From: Codonopsis lanceolata
Taxonomy: Eukaryota > Streptophyta > Magnoliopsida > Asterales > Campanulaceae
Direction: 5' to 3'
NCBI GenBank assembly: GCA_013146195.2
Contig: CM028382.1
Coordinates: 55,378,526 to 55,442,525 of the forward strand
DNA: 64,000 bases
The notes beneath the pieces were generated by a model. That model saw only the letters and a list, made by a program, of their open reading frames with translations. It did no database searches and was not told the DNA's origin. This document shows, one piece after another, positions 1 to 11,492 of this stretch (the stretch's first letter is position 1; the number at the start of each line of letters is the position of its first letter). Made by a program: the position numbers and the translations under genes.

Positions 1-104
1 ATGCCTCAAAAGATATGAAGCGGCGGTGGTCAAAAACTTGCTCATTCTCCTCGATGAGGCGAGAAGTAGAGGCGCCAGTGTGTCTACGTTTTGGGGCCAT
101 AATG
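1..104 (-). pseudogene. Start of a gag-like ORF of an LTR retrotransposon, running off the window
   Basis: Read on the minus strand, an ATG at 104-102 opens a frame beginning MAPKRRHTGAST that stays open to the window edge, about 34 codons. It is basic at the start, as retroelement gag N-termini often are, and it lies downstream of an LTR-like promoter region (105-865). Only this short stretch is visible, so the gag call is an inference from position and composition. It could instead be a downstream accessory ORF. Confidence 0.35.
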
Positions 105-541
105 TTTGTGCACAAAAAAAATATTTTAACAAATAAAAATATTATTCTCTTTTTTAAAATTAAAAACTAAACTATCACCTAAAGCATGCAAAAATTATAT
201 TTCTACGTAAATTATTCTAACACCCTAACATGTAAAATATTTTCGTACGTAAAAATGAAAGAGTGGTGAGAGTTACTTGGAACTTTGCAGCTTGGAGGTG
301 AAGAGTCGCCGGAATGTGAGCTTCTCACCGGCAAAAATGGAGTCTCCTTCTTCAACCTTGATTGGAGTGTAATGGAGGGTGAGTGGATGATGAGATTTGA
401 AGGGGAGAGCACCTTTTCTTGGAGATTGGGCCGGAATTTGAAAGCCTCTTGCCGGATTTGAGAGTGAGAGAGAGAGAGAGTCTGCTGCCTTGAGAGAGAA
501 GAGGGATTTTTTCGGTGAACTGTGATGAAGCCCGGTGAGTT

Positions 542-551
542 CTTTTATAAA
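542..551 (-). promoter_or_regulatory. TATA-like box of the retroelement promoter
   Basis: Reads TTTATAAAAG on the minus strand, between the palindrome cluster (554-707) and the CT-rich leader that precedes the gag-like ATG. Its position matches a plant LTR TATA box. No transcript evidence is available here. Confidence 0.4.
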
Positions 552-553
552 GG

Positions 554-707
554 CACCTTGCGGCTGCAAGGTGTCTTTTACCTTGCGTCCGCAAGGTAGT
601 CAGTCACGTCGGCTCTGATTCCCTTGTACCTGCACGACGGTCACGTATCCGACATTTATGGGGACCTTGCGGTCGCAAGGCCTTGAGCACCTTGCGTCCG
701 CAAGGTA
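554..707. repeat. Cluster of four CCTTGCGnnCGCAAGG-type palindromes
   Basis: Near-identical imperfect palindromes lie at 554-573, 579-598, 663-682 and 688-707. Each has a core of the form CTTGCG-nn-(C/T)GCAAG and can form a stem of 7-9 bp. They form two closely spaced pairs just upstream of the TATA-like box, in putative U3. They could be binding sites for a dimeric transcription factor or RNA hairpins. Function is not known. Confidence 0.7.
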
Positions 708-865
708 GGCAGAATGATCCTCTTCTGTTTTCTTTTCATCCTTTTTAGCAGTTTTACACTTAGGTCCGTCCGTTAAGTTCCGTTACTTTCCTGCATTCTA
801 AAATTTCTACAAAAACTCTAAACTAAAAATATTAGCAACATATAAATACAACACTAAGATGCTTT

Positions 866-3390
866 TCTCCCCCAAACTTGAATTTTGGCATATTTTAATT
901 TTAAAATTAAATGTCCAAAATCAATTTTAACGGAGAATAGCATATTTAAATTAACTACAAAAGCAAATAAAATTCATCATAATGGGTTGCCTTCCACTTA
1001 GCGCACTTGTTTAACGTCTTTGGCTCGACCTAACTGCAAACCTAATCATCGGGTGGTGCACTGTCAGCGAGACGAATTAGTTCAATTGTTCATTCGACTG
1101 ACATCAGTTCAAGATACGGTTTGAGTCGGTGACCATTGACTTTAAACACTTCATTGGTCCTTGGATTTCTTATGTCAATTGTTCCATGAGGGTAAATTTA
1201 GACAATTGTGAAAGGACCAGATCACTTTGATTTTAATTTTCCAGGGAATAACCTAAGCCTAGAATTAAAAAGTAAAACTTTTAATCTTGGACGAAACATT
1301 TTATTGGCCAATCCCATGTCATGATATTTCTTGGTCTTTTCTTTATACGTTTTAGCATTTTCGTACGAATTTAGCCTATGGTCCTCTAATTCATTTAATT
1401 GAAACAATCTTTCCTCACCGGTCAAAGTTAAATCTAAGTTTAAATCTTTGACAGCCCAATAAGCTTTATGTTCAATTTCAACTGGTAAATGACATGTTTT
1501 GCCATACACCATTCGGTACCGACTCATTCCTATCGGGGTCTTATAAGCAGTTCGATATGCCCATAAAGCATCCTTAAGTTTAGATTCTCAATCTTTACGA
1601 TTAGGCCTAACTGTCTTTTTTAATACTGCTTTTATTTGTCTATTACTTACCTCTACTTGGCCAGATGTCTGAGGATGATAGGGTGTAGCTAACTTGTGAG
1701 TTACACCATGTTTTCTAAGGACATTATTTAATAATTTGTTAGTAAAATGAGTTCCTTGATCACTGATTATGACCTTTGGTACTCCATATCAGGCAAAAAG
1801 ATCTTCAACAAGTTTAACCACAGTTTTACCATCATTAGTTTTAGTACCTATGGCATCTATTCATTTGGATACATAATCGACAGCTACCAAAATATATTCA
1901 CAGTTATTAGAGACGGGGAAGGGACCCATAAAATCAATGCCCCAAACATCAAAAATTTCGACAACCATATTAGTATGCAAGGGCATTTCATTTCTTTTTC
2001 CTATTCCACAAGTTCTCTGACATTTATCACAAGTTCTATAAAATAAGTCATAGTCTCTAAAAACAGTAGACCAATATAAATCAGATTGTAAAATTTTTCT
2101 AGCAGTTTTGTTTCCACTAAAATGACCACCACAAGAGTATTCATGACAAAATTTCATAATACTTTGTTGGTCTTTTTCTGGAACACATCGTCTGATTAAA
2201 GAGTCTGAGCACATTTTATATAAATGAGGCTCGTCCCAAAAATATTTCTTTTCTTCGGTCAAAAATTTATTCTTTCGATAGTGATCAAAATCAGGATTTA
2301 TGATATCCGACACATAATAATTGACAAAATCAGCATACCAAGGGTCTAAATTTTTGACTGCCAAGAGTTGTTCATTAGGAAAATCTTCATTTACAGGAAT
2401 TGTATTGTCAAGAAATTGACGTTCAAGTAAGGGTGAAAATTCTAATCTAGACAAGTGGTCGGCTACGACATTTTCGGTTCCCTTTTTATCCTTAATGGCA
2501 ATGTCAAATTCTTGTAATAATAGCATCCACCTAATTAGTCTAGGCTTAGCTTCTTTCTTACTTAATAAATATTTTAAGGCAGCATGATCGGAAAATATTA
2601 TCACTTTTGATCCTAACAGATATGGTCTAAATTTTTCTAATGCATACACAACTGCTAAAAATTCTTTTTCGGTTGTTGTGTAATTTAGTTGTGCATCATT
2701 TAATGTTCTACTAGCATAATGTATCACATGCGGTTTCCTATCTACCCTCTGTCCTAACACGGCTCCGATTGCAAAATCTGAAGCATCACACATGATCTCG
2801 AAAAGGAGAGACCAATCGGGGCCGGATAAAATAGGGGCAGTGGTTAATCTTTCTTTTAATACATTGAATGCATTTAAGCATTCTTGATCAAAAACAAATT
2901 CCGTGTCTTTTGCCAACAAGTTACATAGATGTTTACATATTTTTGAAAAATCTTTTATGAATCTTCTATAGAAGCCTGCATGCCGTAGAAAACTTCTAAT
3001 ACCTTTAACTGAAGTTGGAGGAGGTAGTTGTGATATGACTTCAATTTTCGCCTTATCGACTTTTATTCCTTTATTTGACACAACATGCCCTAAGACAATT
3101 CCATGTTTGACTATGAAATGACTTTTCTCCCAACTTAAAGTTAAATTTGTTTCACAACATCTTTTTAAGACTGATGTTAGATTTTCTAGGCATTGATCAA
3201 AAGAGTTTCCAAAAACTGAAAAATCATCCATGAAAACTTCAACACATCTTTCTACTAAATCTGAGAATATAGATATCATGCATCTTTGAAAGGTAGCTGG
3301 TGCATTACATAGTCCAAAGGGCATTCTCCTAAAGGCAAAAGTACCAAAAGGACATGTAAATGTGGTTTTCTCTTGGTCTTCGGGTGCTGC
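866..3390 (-). pseudogene. Athila-type gypsy pol remnant (RT C-terminal part, RNase H, integrase)
   Basis: The open part (3390 to 1864) starts inside the reverse transcriptase palm at APEDQEKTTFTCPFGTFAFR and continues through MPFGLCNAPATFQ and the catalytic FMDDF motif. RNase H follows (FEIMCDASDFAIGAVL), then the integrase zinc finger (H-H-C-C, ending YRTCDKCQRTC) and core (VWGIDFMGPFP). The frame is then broken by TGA codons at 1861-1863, 1789-1791 and 1588-1590. Integrase core and C-terminus continue to about 1222 (HKAYWAVKDLN). Motif wording is typical of the Athila lineage. The N-terminal half of RT, protease and gag are missing because the element is cut at about 3390. Non-functional. 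Confidence 0.9.
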
Positions 3391-3756
3391 CATGGCGGAG
3401 TGGGTATGCAAATGATGGCGAAATGGGTTGTGCTCGACTCATACACTGACGCTACCCGCCAGTTTCATGACTTGGTTCCTTACACCAAGGAGGAACTGAA
3501 AATCCTTGCTAAGGGCGACGCTGAGGCTGGACGAAAGTCCTGGATCCCGCCAACTCCCTTGGACGTAAACGTCTACTTGCTTATCCAGGCCTTAGAGTCT
3601 GAAGATCAAATGTTGAAGGAGAGCCAACAAAGGTTAGAGGAAGCTGTTGCCAAGGCCGCTGAGGATGAGGCTGCCCGGAAAGAGCTAAACGCTCAATATG
3701 AAATGCAATATCGGGCTAGCGCTAAGAGTCTTCCTTTTCCCCCGGACCAAGCTTAG
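3391..3756 (+). pseudogene. Coiled-coil ORF, probable C-terminus of a Tat/Retand antisense ORF
   Basis: A plus-strand frame, open from upstream of the junction to a TAG at 3754-3756, encodes about 120 residues. It contains a charged stretch (YTKEELKILAKGDAEAGRK) and an alanine/glutamate-rich heptad-like segment suggesting a coiled coil. It lies antisense to, and downstream of, the minus-strand pol of the neighbouring Tat-like element. Some Tat elements carry an antisense ORF with coiled-coil or gypsy-type transposase similarity in this position. The N-terminus is lost at the junction with the Athila remnant. The assignment is by position and general look only; it could be an unrelated gene fragment. 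Confidence 0.4.
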
Positions 3757-3793
3757 ATTAGGGATGCATTTCTATCCGGTTTGCGCGCCAATA

Positions 3794-3926
<133 letters not shown>

Positions 3927-4732
3927 GACTCTTTACTTGAAATTCTTCCAATTTTTTCAATGAGAATTTTGTTCTACTCAATCATTGTCTATTTTCTTGT
4001 ATTTTTCCAGCACTTGCTTAGTACTGACATGCATGTATGTGTTGCTCTAGCGAGCATAACTTAACATAATACGAACAGGACTATTCGAGCATGCTAACTT
4101 GTGCATAGATGACTTAAAAATAATAAAGCTATTTCGGTTAACATATTATTTTAAGTTTGAGTGTTCGAGAGGTCGTTTTTACCCGAACTGAGTGCTTGGT
4201 TCTGGCCAAGGCTTTGAGCGGGCATGACCCCTATCGCCCTGAGGCAAGCATCTTGAAAACTGCCTAGCGGACATGGCCCAGCTCTGAGCGTCGACCAGCT
4301 AACCGGGCTTGGCCCTGTTCGATGTTTGCAAGTGGAAGCTGTTGCTAGTATATCAATTGGGTATAGAGATATACAACTAACAGTGTTGCTCGATCATTAT
4401 AGGAATCTGAGGTAGTTAGCCGCTATCTTGTGGGCCTGGCCCCTACCAACTTGCGGGCTTCCCAGTATGCGAATCGGGCAAGGCTATATCTTGCTCGCGG
4501 AGAGGACAAGATATGTTTCACTGATACTCGAGTATAGTGGAAGGTTGACCGGACATGGCCCTATCTGCTCGTCTTACGAGTAGAATTTGTCAAACAATCC
4601 GAAAACAATTCATATACGAAAAATAAATAGTTTGAATTAACAAATATAAAAGAACTTGCCTTTTTTTTAATAACATGATACTGACCCTCAACAGGGCTGA
4701 GGGTCCTACCCATTTGTGTATTGAGAACTGGC
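3927..4732 (-). mobile_element. Non-coding 3' region of the Tat-like element
   Basis: Between the antisense ORF and the integrase end there is non-coding DNA rich in phrases such as GGGCATGGCCC and TGCTCG, which also occur in the element's 5' LTR region (11.2-11.5 kb). The motif GACCCTCAACAGGGCTGAGGG at 4683-4703 recurs in diverged form near 6747-6775. I could not find a proper 3' LTR terminus, so the LTR may be deleted or lie left of the 3390 junction. No gene was seen. Confidence 0.5.
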
Positions 4733-6207
4733 TCAATGATAGTACTTTTTAAAGTGATCTGTGTGCCAGGGATGCTTCAAGTCCTTTCCTTCCTGTGTCC
4801 GCAGTGTGTAGGTGCCTTCTCTAATTATGCCCGTAACTTGAAAAGGCCCTTCCCAGTTAGGCGATAGCTTTCCTCTTTCTGCTCGGTGACCAGTGACCTC
4901 AATCTTTCTGAGTACCCAATCTCCGACCATGAATGCTCTTCATCGGACTCTCTTGTCGTGGTGAGCCTTTGTTCGCTGCTTGTAGTTGACCATCTTTAAT
5001 CGCGCATCCAACCATCTTTCTTCGTGCAAGTCAAGGTCTATTGCCTGGGCGAGTTGATTGTTTTGCTCGCTATAGTGGGAAACTCTATAGCTTGGCAAGG
5101 CCATTTCTACGGGGATCATAGTTTCGGATCCGTAGGTAAGCGCGAACGGAGTTTCCCCTGTTGGACCTCGGACAGTAGTCTTGACCACCCATAAGGCTAA
5201 TAGTAGCTCTTCGGCCCATTTTCCTGCTCGCCCCTCATAGTTTTTTTTGAGTGCATACATGATTTGTTTGTTTCCGGCCTCTGTTTGGTCGTTGCCTTGT
5301 GGGTAAACTATCGATGCCTGCCAATGCTTGACTCCCAATTCTTATCCGAGAACTGGGTACCGGGGTCAGAAATGATTGCCCGATGGAGACCGAATCGACA
5401 CCATACTTGATCGTGGACGAATTTGATGATATTAGCCTTTGAAATAGTATTTAACGGCTTTGCCTCGATCCACTTTGTGAAATAATTGATCGTGACCACA
5501 ACATACTTGTATTTGTATTGTGCTAGGGGGAATGGACTGATCAGATCAATTCCCCACATATCGAAAGGCTAGGCAGCGACTAACGGGCTTTGCACGGTGG
5601 AGGGTAACCTCGGAATGTCCGCGTACCTTTGGCACTTGTCACATTCACGGACGTATTTCTCTGCATCTCTCCTGATGGTGATCCAGTAATATCCTACGCG
5701 TAGAACTTTCTCTGCTAGGGCTCTAGTGCCCGGATGGCCGCCACATTCTCCTTCGTGGACCTCATACAAAATACCCTCAGTTAACTCAGGGGGTACACAG
5801 CGAATCATAGGTCTGACCTTAGATCGCTTGTATAGGATTCCCCCGACTATCGAGTATCGACACGCCTGGCTTCTAACTATAGTGGCTTTGACTTTATCTG
5901 CAAGCAGGACTCCTTGCTTGATGTAATCCTTGTAGTCGTCAATCCAGCTTCTGACTGCTGGCTCAATGTCCATTATCAGTGGTCTGTCAATGGCCGGAGT
6001 TTCCAAGTGCTCGATCATTACCGATGGATTCAATAATGCTAGACTTGTTTCGACGATCTTGGACAAGTAGTCTACTCGCATGTTGTCCGCTCTGTTAATT
6101 ATGATAATCTCCCAGAACTTGAAATCTTTCAAGATTTCCTTGACAAGCTCACAGTATTTGACCAGAGAGGGGTGATGCACCATATATTCCCCCTGGACTT
6201 GGTTCAC
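4733..6207 (-). pseudogene. Tat-lineage integrase remnant
   Basis: Minus strand. A segment with the integrase zinc finger (HEGECGGHPGTRALAEK ... CDKCQRYAD) lies at 6207-5569. The DDE core follows (WGIDLISPFP, YFTKWIEAKP, IISDPGTQF; 5559-5308), then the C-terminal part with a QTEAGNKQI motif (5338-4940) and a short terminal domain (4930-4733, GPFQVTGIIREGTYTL). The pieces are in different frames or separated by stops, so it is inactive. The order and wording match Tat/Retand-type Ty3/gypsy integrase. Confidence 0.85.
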
Positions 6208-7014
6208 TACTAGTTATGAATCAGAGTACATCGTGACTGCTTCTACACCCATGTCTGTTGCGAGCTCAAGATCAGCGATCATTGCTTCGTATTCGGCCAT
6301 GTTGTTGGAGGCGGGGAACTTAAATCGGAGAGCCAATTCGAACTCTGTGACCTGGTCGGGAGCTATAAGAAGTATGTCAGCTCCGGTCCCAACCTTGCTC
6401 GCTGCTCCATCCACATGAAGGTCCCAACAGTAGGTCGTTCGAGGCCGTAGAAGCTGTTTGTGCCCGGGTTTTGTTGGTTATTGAACTTCAGATTCTTCTT
6501 GCTGAGTGAAGCTTGTCTCTACCAAGAAATCGGCTAAGGCTTGAGCATTGATTGCTTACCTGGGCTGGTAGTCGATGTGAAATTCTGTGAGCTCGATCGA
6601 CCAGTTGAGTAGCCTACTCGATGAATCAGGCTTGTGTAGATTTTACGCAGTGGCGCGTCTGTGTACACTATGATTACATGTGCAAAAAAGTAAGCCCTTA
6701 CTTTTCAGCAGCTATGACAAGCGAGTAGGCTAATTTTTCTACATTAAAATAACGACCCTCAATAGGACTGAGGGCCTTTGATACATAGTATACATGTTTT
6801 TGTATGCCTAACTCCTCTCTAACTAAAACAGCGGCCACGACCTGGTTTGTGGCCGCTAGATACACATATAATGGCTCTCCGGGTACGGGGCTGCTAAGGA
6901 GGGTGATTTACCAAGATATTCCCTGAGCTAATCGAGGGCTTTGGCACATTCTTCATTCCACTCGAACCCTTTGTTGCCGCGCAGGACCTTGAAGAACGGA
7001 AGACATTTTTCCGC
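6208..7014 (-). pseudogene. RNase H region of the Tat-like element, with a second RNase H domain
   Basis: Minus strand, broken. 6414-6214 encodes a GAASKVGTGADILLI ... NNMAEYEAMIADLELA segment ending at YSDS. That resembles the additional, archaeal-type RNase H domain which is a hallmark of the Tat lineage. The region right of it (6420-7014) carries degraded sequence of the ordinary RNase H and connection domain with several stops. Confidence 0.7.
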
Positions 7015-7772
7015 TTACCGAGAGATGAAATGACCAAGGGCAATGATCCTACCGTTTAATCGCTGGATGTGCTTGATGTAGTAAGGCTGCTCCATCTCGA
7101 TCAAGGCTTGGATCTTTTCTGGGTTTATTTTTATCCCGCACTGATTGACCATGAATCTAAGAAATTTTCCTGCTCGGACCCCGAACATGCACTTGCTCAG
7201 ATTCAACTTCATATTGTGTTTGCGTAGATTGGCAAATGTCTCTTCCTGGTCAAGAGTATGGTCGCGGCCTCTGGTTTTGATGACCATGTCATCAATGTAA
7301 GCTTCCATGTTCCTACCGAGCTGGGAGCCAAAAACCTTGTTGACCATACGTTGATAGGTGGCCCCTGCATACTTCAGCCCGAAGGGCATCATTTTGTACC
7401 AATACAGACCTCGCCTGCCCGAAATGTTATTTTTGCTTTATCTTTCTCATTCATCTTCATTTGGTGGTACCCTGAGTACGCATCTAGGAAGCTGAGCATC
7501 TCAAAACTGGCTATGGCGTCAATTAGCACATCGATGCACGGTAGCGGGTAGCAATCCTTCGGGCATGCTTGGTTGAGGCCCGTGAAGTTGACGCACATGC
7601 GCCACTTGTCATTGGCCTTTTTGACCATCACCACGTTGGCTAGCCAAGTCGGATACTGGATCTCTTCAATGATGTTGGCCTTCAAGAGTTTTTCGACCTC
7701 TGCCTTGATCGCTACACTTTTTCTGGGGAGTATTGCCTTGGCCGCTGCTGAATGGGTCGAAAAGGTCCACAT
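7015..7772 (-). pseudogene. Reverse transcriptase of the Tat-like element
   Basis: Minus strand, in two overlapping frames. The upstream part (7772-7389) contains the fingers and palm motifs VVMVKKANDKWRMCVNF, LNQACPKD and FLDAYSGYHQ. The downstream part (7392-7015) contains MPFGLKYAGATYQRM and the catalytic YIDDM, then LNLSKCMFGVRAGKFL. A small frameshift near 7390 separates them. The sequence is that of a gypsy RT; the lineage is given by the second RNase H downstream. Confidence 0.88.
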
Positions 7773-8575
7773 TCAGGTCGTGGCGAGCAACACTCTCGTT
7801 GATTCCCTGCATGTCCTCGACGGTCCATGCGAACACATCTAGGCTGTTTTTTAGTTGGTCGATCAGTTTGGCCGGAGTTTTGAGAGGCATGGCCTTCCCA
7901 ATTTTAATTTTTTGCTCGGGATAGGCAGGGTTGTAGAGTATCCATCTCAATATCTTGTGTAGTGGGACGCCGGGCCTTGCACACAGACACCGTTGGTGTT
8001 GGAGCTTGCTCGGCATCATCCATTTCCATGAGGTCGGCCGTTCCTGAGGGTTCCCCAAGCTCAATATTGCTTATGGGGGCTGAGCCCGAGGCAGTGGTGG
8101 TTAGAGTCTCCTTTTCAAAGATTGTGATCGTTTGCTCGGGAGTATCCATGGTCAATTTCTGTTTCCTCCGCTGGGAATCCCTGACATACTCCCACATTGC
8201 CTGGGGCTTGCTGTTGAGGATACCAACCCCATCCTCTGTATAGAACTTGGCCTTTTGATGGGGGATGGAAGTGACCATCTGAAATTTGGCCATGGCCGGG
8301 GCACCCAGAATGTAGTTGTAAGCTGACTTAAGATCAAACACCAGGAATGTGATCATTTCTGTTCGCGTTCGTGCCCCGTCTCCCATGAAAACTTCCAGCT
8401 CGATGGTGCCCTTGACACTCACTTGATGGTTGGTGAAACTTTCAAGCTTTCCCAAGTACGGTTGAGCTGGGTGTCTGATAACTTTAAGCCTTTGAAACAG
8501 GAGTAGTACATGATATCTCTGCACGCTCCCGTGTCCAGCAGTACCCTGTGAACTTGCCAGTTGTTCACAAGGCAA
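7773..8575 (-). pseudogene. Protease and linker region of the Tat-like element
   Basis: Minus strand. 8575-7904 is open. It includes GTIELEVFMGDGARTRTEM and LKSAYNYILGAPAMAKFQ, typical of the C-terminal half of Tat-lineage aspartic protease. The catalytic D(T/S)G is not in this frame; sequence right of 8575 contains a degraded N-terminal half. A Glu/Thr-rich linker leads into RT. Inactive. Confidence 0.7.
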
Positions 8576-10708
8576 GAAATGACTAGCGACTGCTTATATG
8601 CTAGAGGAGTGATCGCTAGCTCACTGCGGGTGAAGTAGATGCTCGGTTCCCCTGCCCGCTACACTGCTAGGGCGTTGACCGCTTTGGATATGGAGTATAT
8701 ATGCTTCCCGAGCTGAGTGTTGAATAGGAGTTCCTCTTGAATCATGTTAACTACCCCTTGTATCTGAGAGGATTGGCCGCATCTTCCTCTCGGGGGTCTT
8801 CCTTGACGGTCATTTCCGACATTGTTGCCCGTTCCCTAGTTCCTTTTGAAGCGGTCCAGCTTGCCCGCGTTGATAAGTTTTTGAATTTCCCGCTTCAACA
8901 CATTGCATTCCTCTGTAGTGTGACCATTATCATGATGGTAGTCACAATATTTTATGTTGTCCCTGGTATGAGCGAACTTCGGGTCAAGCGGGTAGGGCAC
9001 CCATCAAAGCATCCCCGACCTGGAACATGATTTCTTCTCGGGTAGTATTCAGCGGGGTAAACTGTGACTCCCTGATTCTCTGTCCGAGTGTAGAAGTACG
9101 CATTCTATCTCTTCGTGGGCGGTTATTACCCTCCTGGCTCTGGTCAACCGGCGTGGCCAGCGTGGCTGAGCTGTCCTGAGTCTTATCCTTTCCCTTGGGC
9201 TTGTCACCCTTGGTATTTTCCGTCGAGCAAAAAAGGTGCGAATTGGCTAGCAGCTCTGCCTTCGACGCACTCGGGTTCATTGTCAGGATGGTTTTGAGCG
9301 GTCCCGCTTTCATATTATTGAGGTGGCAGAACGTGAATTCTGGATCACTGGTGGCTGTCACTTGGTCGAGCATCTCTTCGAACCTTTTCAAGTAGCTGCT
9401 ATAAGATTCATGGTCGCCTTGTTTGATCTTGCCGAGATCAAATCGATTCTGGGGTGTAGGGCCTGCCGTACCAAATTTTTCCAAAAATTTCTCTCGGAGT
9501 ACCTCCTAGCCTATGGATCCCGGGGGAACTCTCCCCGACCATGACTGTGCCTTGCACTCTCAAAGGCTCGCATTTTCAGAGCCTCTATATCCGTGACCAT
9601 CCGAATATGTGCTTCAAATGATCTGAGCCAGTCGTTTGCCCGCGTCTTCCCAAAATATATTTTAAACTGCGGGAAGGTAACTCCTTGCGCGGGTGGCGCG
9701 TTCTCGATCTCTCGGGTGAACGGGTTGCCCTCTAGTGGCTTTGTGGCTCTATAACCGGGCTTGGCCACTGCTAAATTAGCAATTTGTTTGGCCATGTCTC
9801 GCTTTATGGCCTCCATTTGTTCGGACATACATTTTTCTGCGTCCACTATGAGCCTAGACGAGCGGGCATGCTTTGATTGCTGGCTACGTGCTCCCCTGGA
9901 GCGTTCGACAGCTGGTGGGCAAAAGGTCGGATCATAAGAAGCTTCTACTTCCTGCTCAACTTGTGCCCTGTGCCTTGGTCGGTGTGTCTCTCTGCCTCCG
10001 CGTATTCGCGAGCTCTGCGGCAGATGTGGATCTTTCCCTGGGCATGAATGATCCTATCGGCGGTGATGTTGGTGGGAGGGATTTTGGCGGCTATATCTGC
10101 TTTCTGCCTGATCGTCTGCCATCTGCACTTCTTTGGCCTGCTCTGAGGGTACATTAATAACGGAAATGATTCGTCTGCTCGAAGCGGGCATTTGTTAGGA
10201 GGCCTGGCCACCACCAACAAGTGCTGATTACTGAGAGCGGACAATACCAAATCTGCCACTGGAACCGGGGCATGGCCCAAGGCAAGTAGTTGCTGGTTGA
10301 GCACGTACATTTTGTTATAATACTCCGCTTGGACTTGCGAGCAGCAGTCTATTGGTTAGAGGTTTGTCTAGGCAAGCTCACTCGACTTCCCTGACCGTTT
10401 TCTTGCTAACGGTTCAGCTGGACCCTGATGTCTTGAGCACGAGCATCCCTTTGCTCGTTGATGACTTGGCGAGCATCTCGCTGGCTCGCTTGGTTCTGGC
10501 TGACATGCTGAGATAGTTGTTCTTTAACATACGGAACATTCTCACCATGAGCCACTTGTCAGGCTGCAACCTTCTGGTTTCTCGTTTGCACCCCTTGGGG
10601 TGCCCTTGGTGGCAGATCACCAGGCGGTGGGTTGTTGTTCCCAGCCAGTTGGCTGCCAGCCTGGTGGTTACTAGCAGTGGCGTGATGTTTGCTACCCTTG
10701 CCAGCCAT
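8576..10708 (-). pseudogene. gag region of the Tat-like element
   Basis: Minus strand. An ATG at 10708-10706 opens MAGKGSKHHATA and soon meets a stop. Further left, 9846-9511 (NPFTREIENAPPAQGVTFPQ, then WLRSFEAHIRMV) and 9484-8984 (FDLGKIKQGDHESYSSYLKRF) are a recognisable Retrotrans_gag domain split by a frameshift. The stretch 10310-9945 keeps an open but unrecognised frame. Basic, Gln-rich sequence between fits a gag linker. Non-functional. Confidence 0.8.
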
Positions 10709-10773
10709 TGCAATAAGACGAATTATCAAAAGACTCATCAGAAAACTTGGAGAAAGTTTTGAAACTTCGAGTT

Positions 10774-10789
10774 CCCGGCAACGGAACCA
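10774..10789 (-). other. Primer binding site of the Tat-like element
   Basis: Minus strand reads TGGTTCCGTTGCCGGG, starting with TGG as expected for the complement of a tRNA 3' CCA end. It lies six bases inside the LTR edge at 10796 and about 65 bases before the gag ATG. Which tRNA it matches is not settled; it is close to, but not the same as, the tRNA-Asp-type site at 60.7 kb. Confidence 0.65.
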
Positions 10790-10795
10790 AACAGA

Positions 10796-11492
10796 TGTGA
10801 CAAAAATGCAGCTTGGGTTGTTCGTGTGATGGGTAGGATATATGGGCTTGATTTGGTGCCTTAAACCTGATTAAGATCACGAAAACACCTTAGTGGGAGA
10901 GTGCAAGGCTTGGCCTCGCGAAACCACTCCGGCGTGAGAGTAACTATCGTGTGAGAAAGTCAGAAGGGAATTTGACAGAGGTTCGAGGCTCAAGAAAGAG
11001 TGTCTACCTTGTTTGTGGTTTATGGAGGGGTATTTATATGGCCCCTTATGACGTATAATCCTTGTGGGATTCAATTTCCATAGTTACCTAGTAAATTAAT
11101 GAGGAAATCCCTAAATTGTAGGCGTGATAGACGGCTAGCCGCGTAAATGTAGGAACAGATGTGGTAAGTGTCCTGCTCAGATTAAGAAACCTTTGACTTG
11201 TCGTGGAGAGCAAGTTCCTGAAGTTTCCTGCTCATGATTTCCCGAGCGAGCATGACTTTACCCGACTATATGATATAGGTCTGTTAAAGACAAGTGTAGA
11301 TCCCGGGCATGGCCCCTGGTCGGGCAGGCAAGGCATGTGCTCGACCAGGTTTAGACGGGAGCTATAGTGCTCTCTGCTCGGTATCCCAGCTCTGCTCGCT
11401 AGGTCGGTGGGTCCTATGACAGTCGAGCTCGTGGCTGGCACGTGATGTGCGCTCGTACTTTGCTCGTGACCGGGTTTGAGCCGGGCACATCA
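10796..11492 (-). mobile_element. 5' LTR of the Tat-like gypsy element
   Basis: On the minus strand the LTR starts TGATGTGCCCGGCTCAAA at 11492 and ends TTTTTGTCACA at 10796, so it has TG...CA ends and is 697 bp. It is followed by a PBS and gag. It is rich in TGCTCG/CGAGC motifs. Left of about 11050 it carries a TATA-like ATATAAATACC on the minus strand. The partner 3' LTR was not found, so the two LTRs cannot be compared for age. Confidence 0.75.

Larger units (their letters stand above)
105..865 (-). mobile_element. Putative LTR or promoter region of an Athila-like Ty3/gypsy element
   Basis: On the minus strand the sequence starts next to a purine-rich tract that looks like a polypurine tract (CAAGTTTGGGGGAGA, about 865-880), directly downstream of the Athila-type integrase. 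It contains AACGGAC-type direct repeats, four copies of a short palindrome and a TATA-like box TTTATAAAAG (551-542). A leader rich in TC follows, ending at the gag-like ATG at 104. This order fits U3, promoter and leader. I could not find a clear TG...CA pair or a primer binding site, so the exact LTR ends are not defined. Confidence 0.45.

Noticed and set aside
1747..2046. Plus-strand open frame of 99 codons
   Set aside because: It is antisense shadow of the Athila-type integrase.
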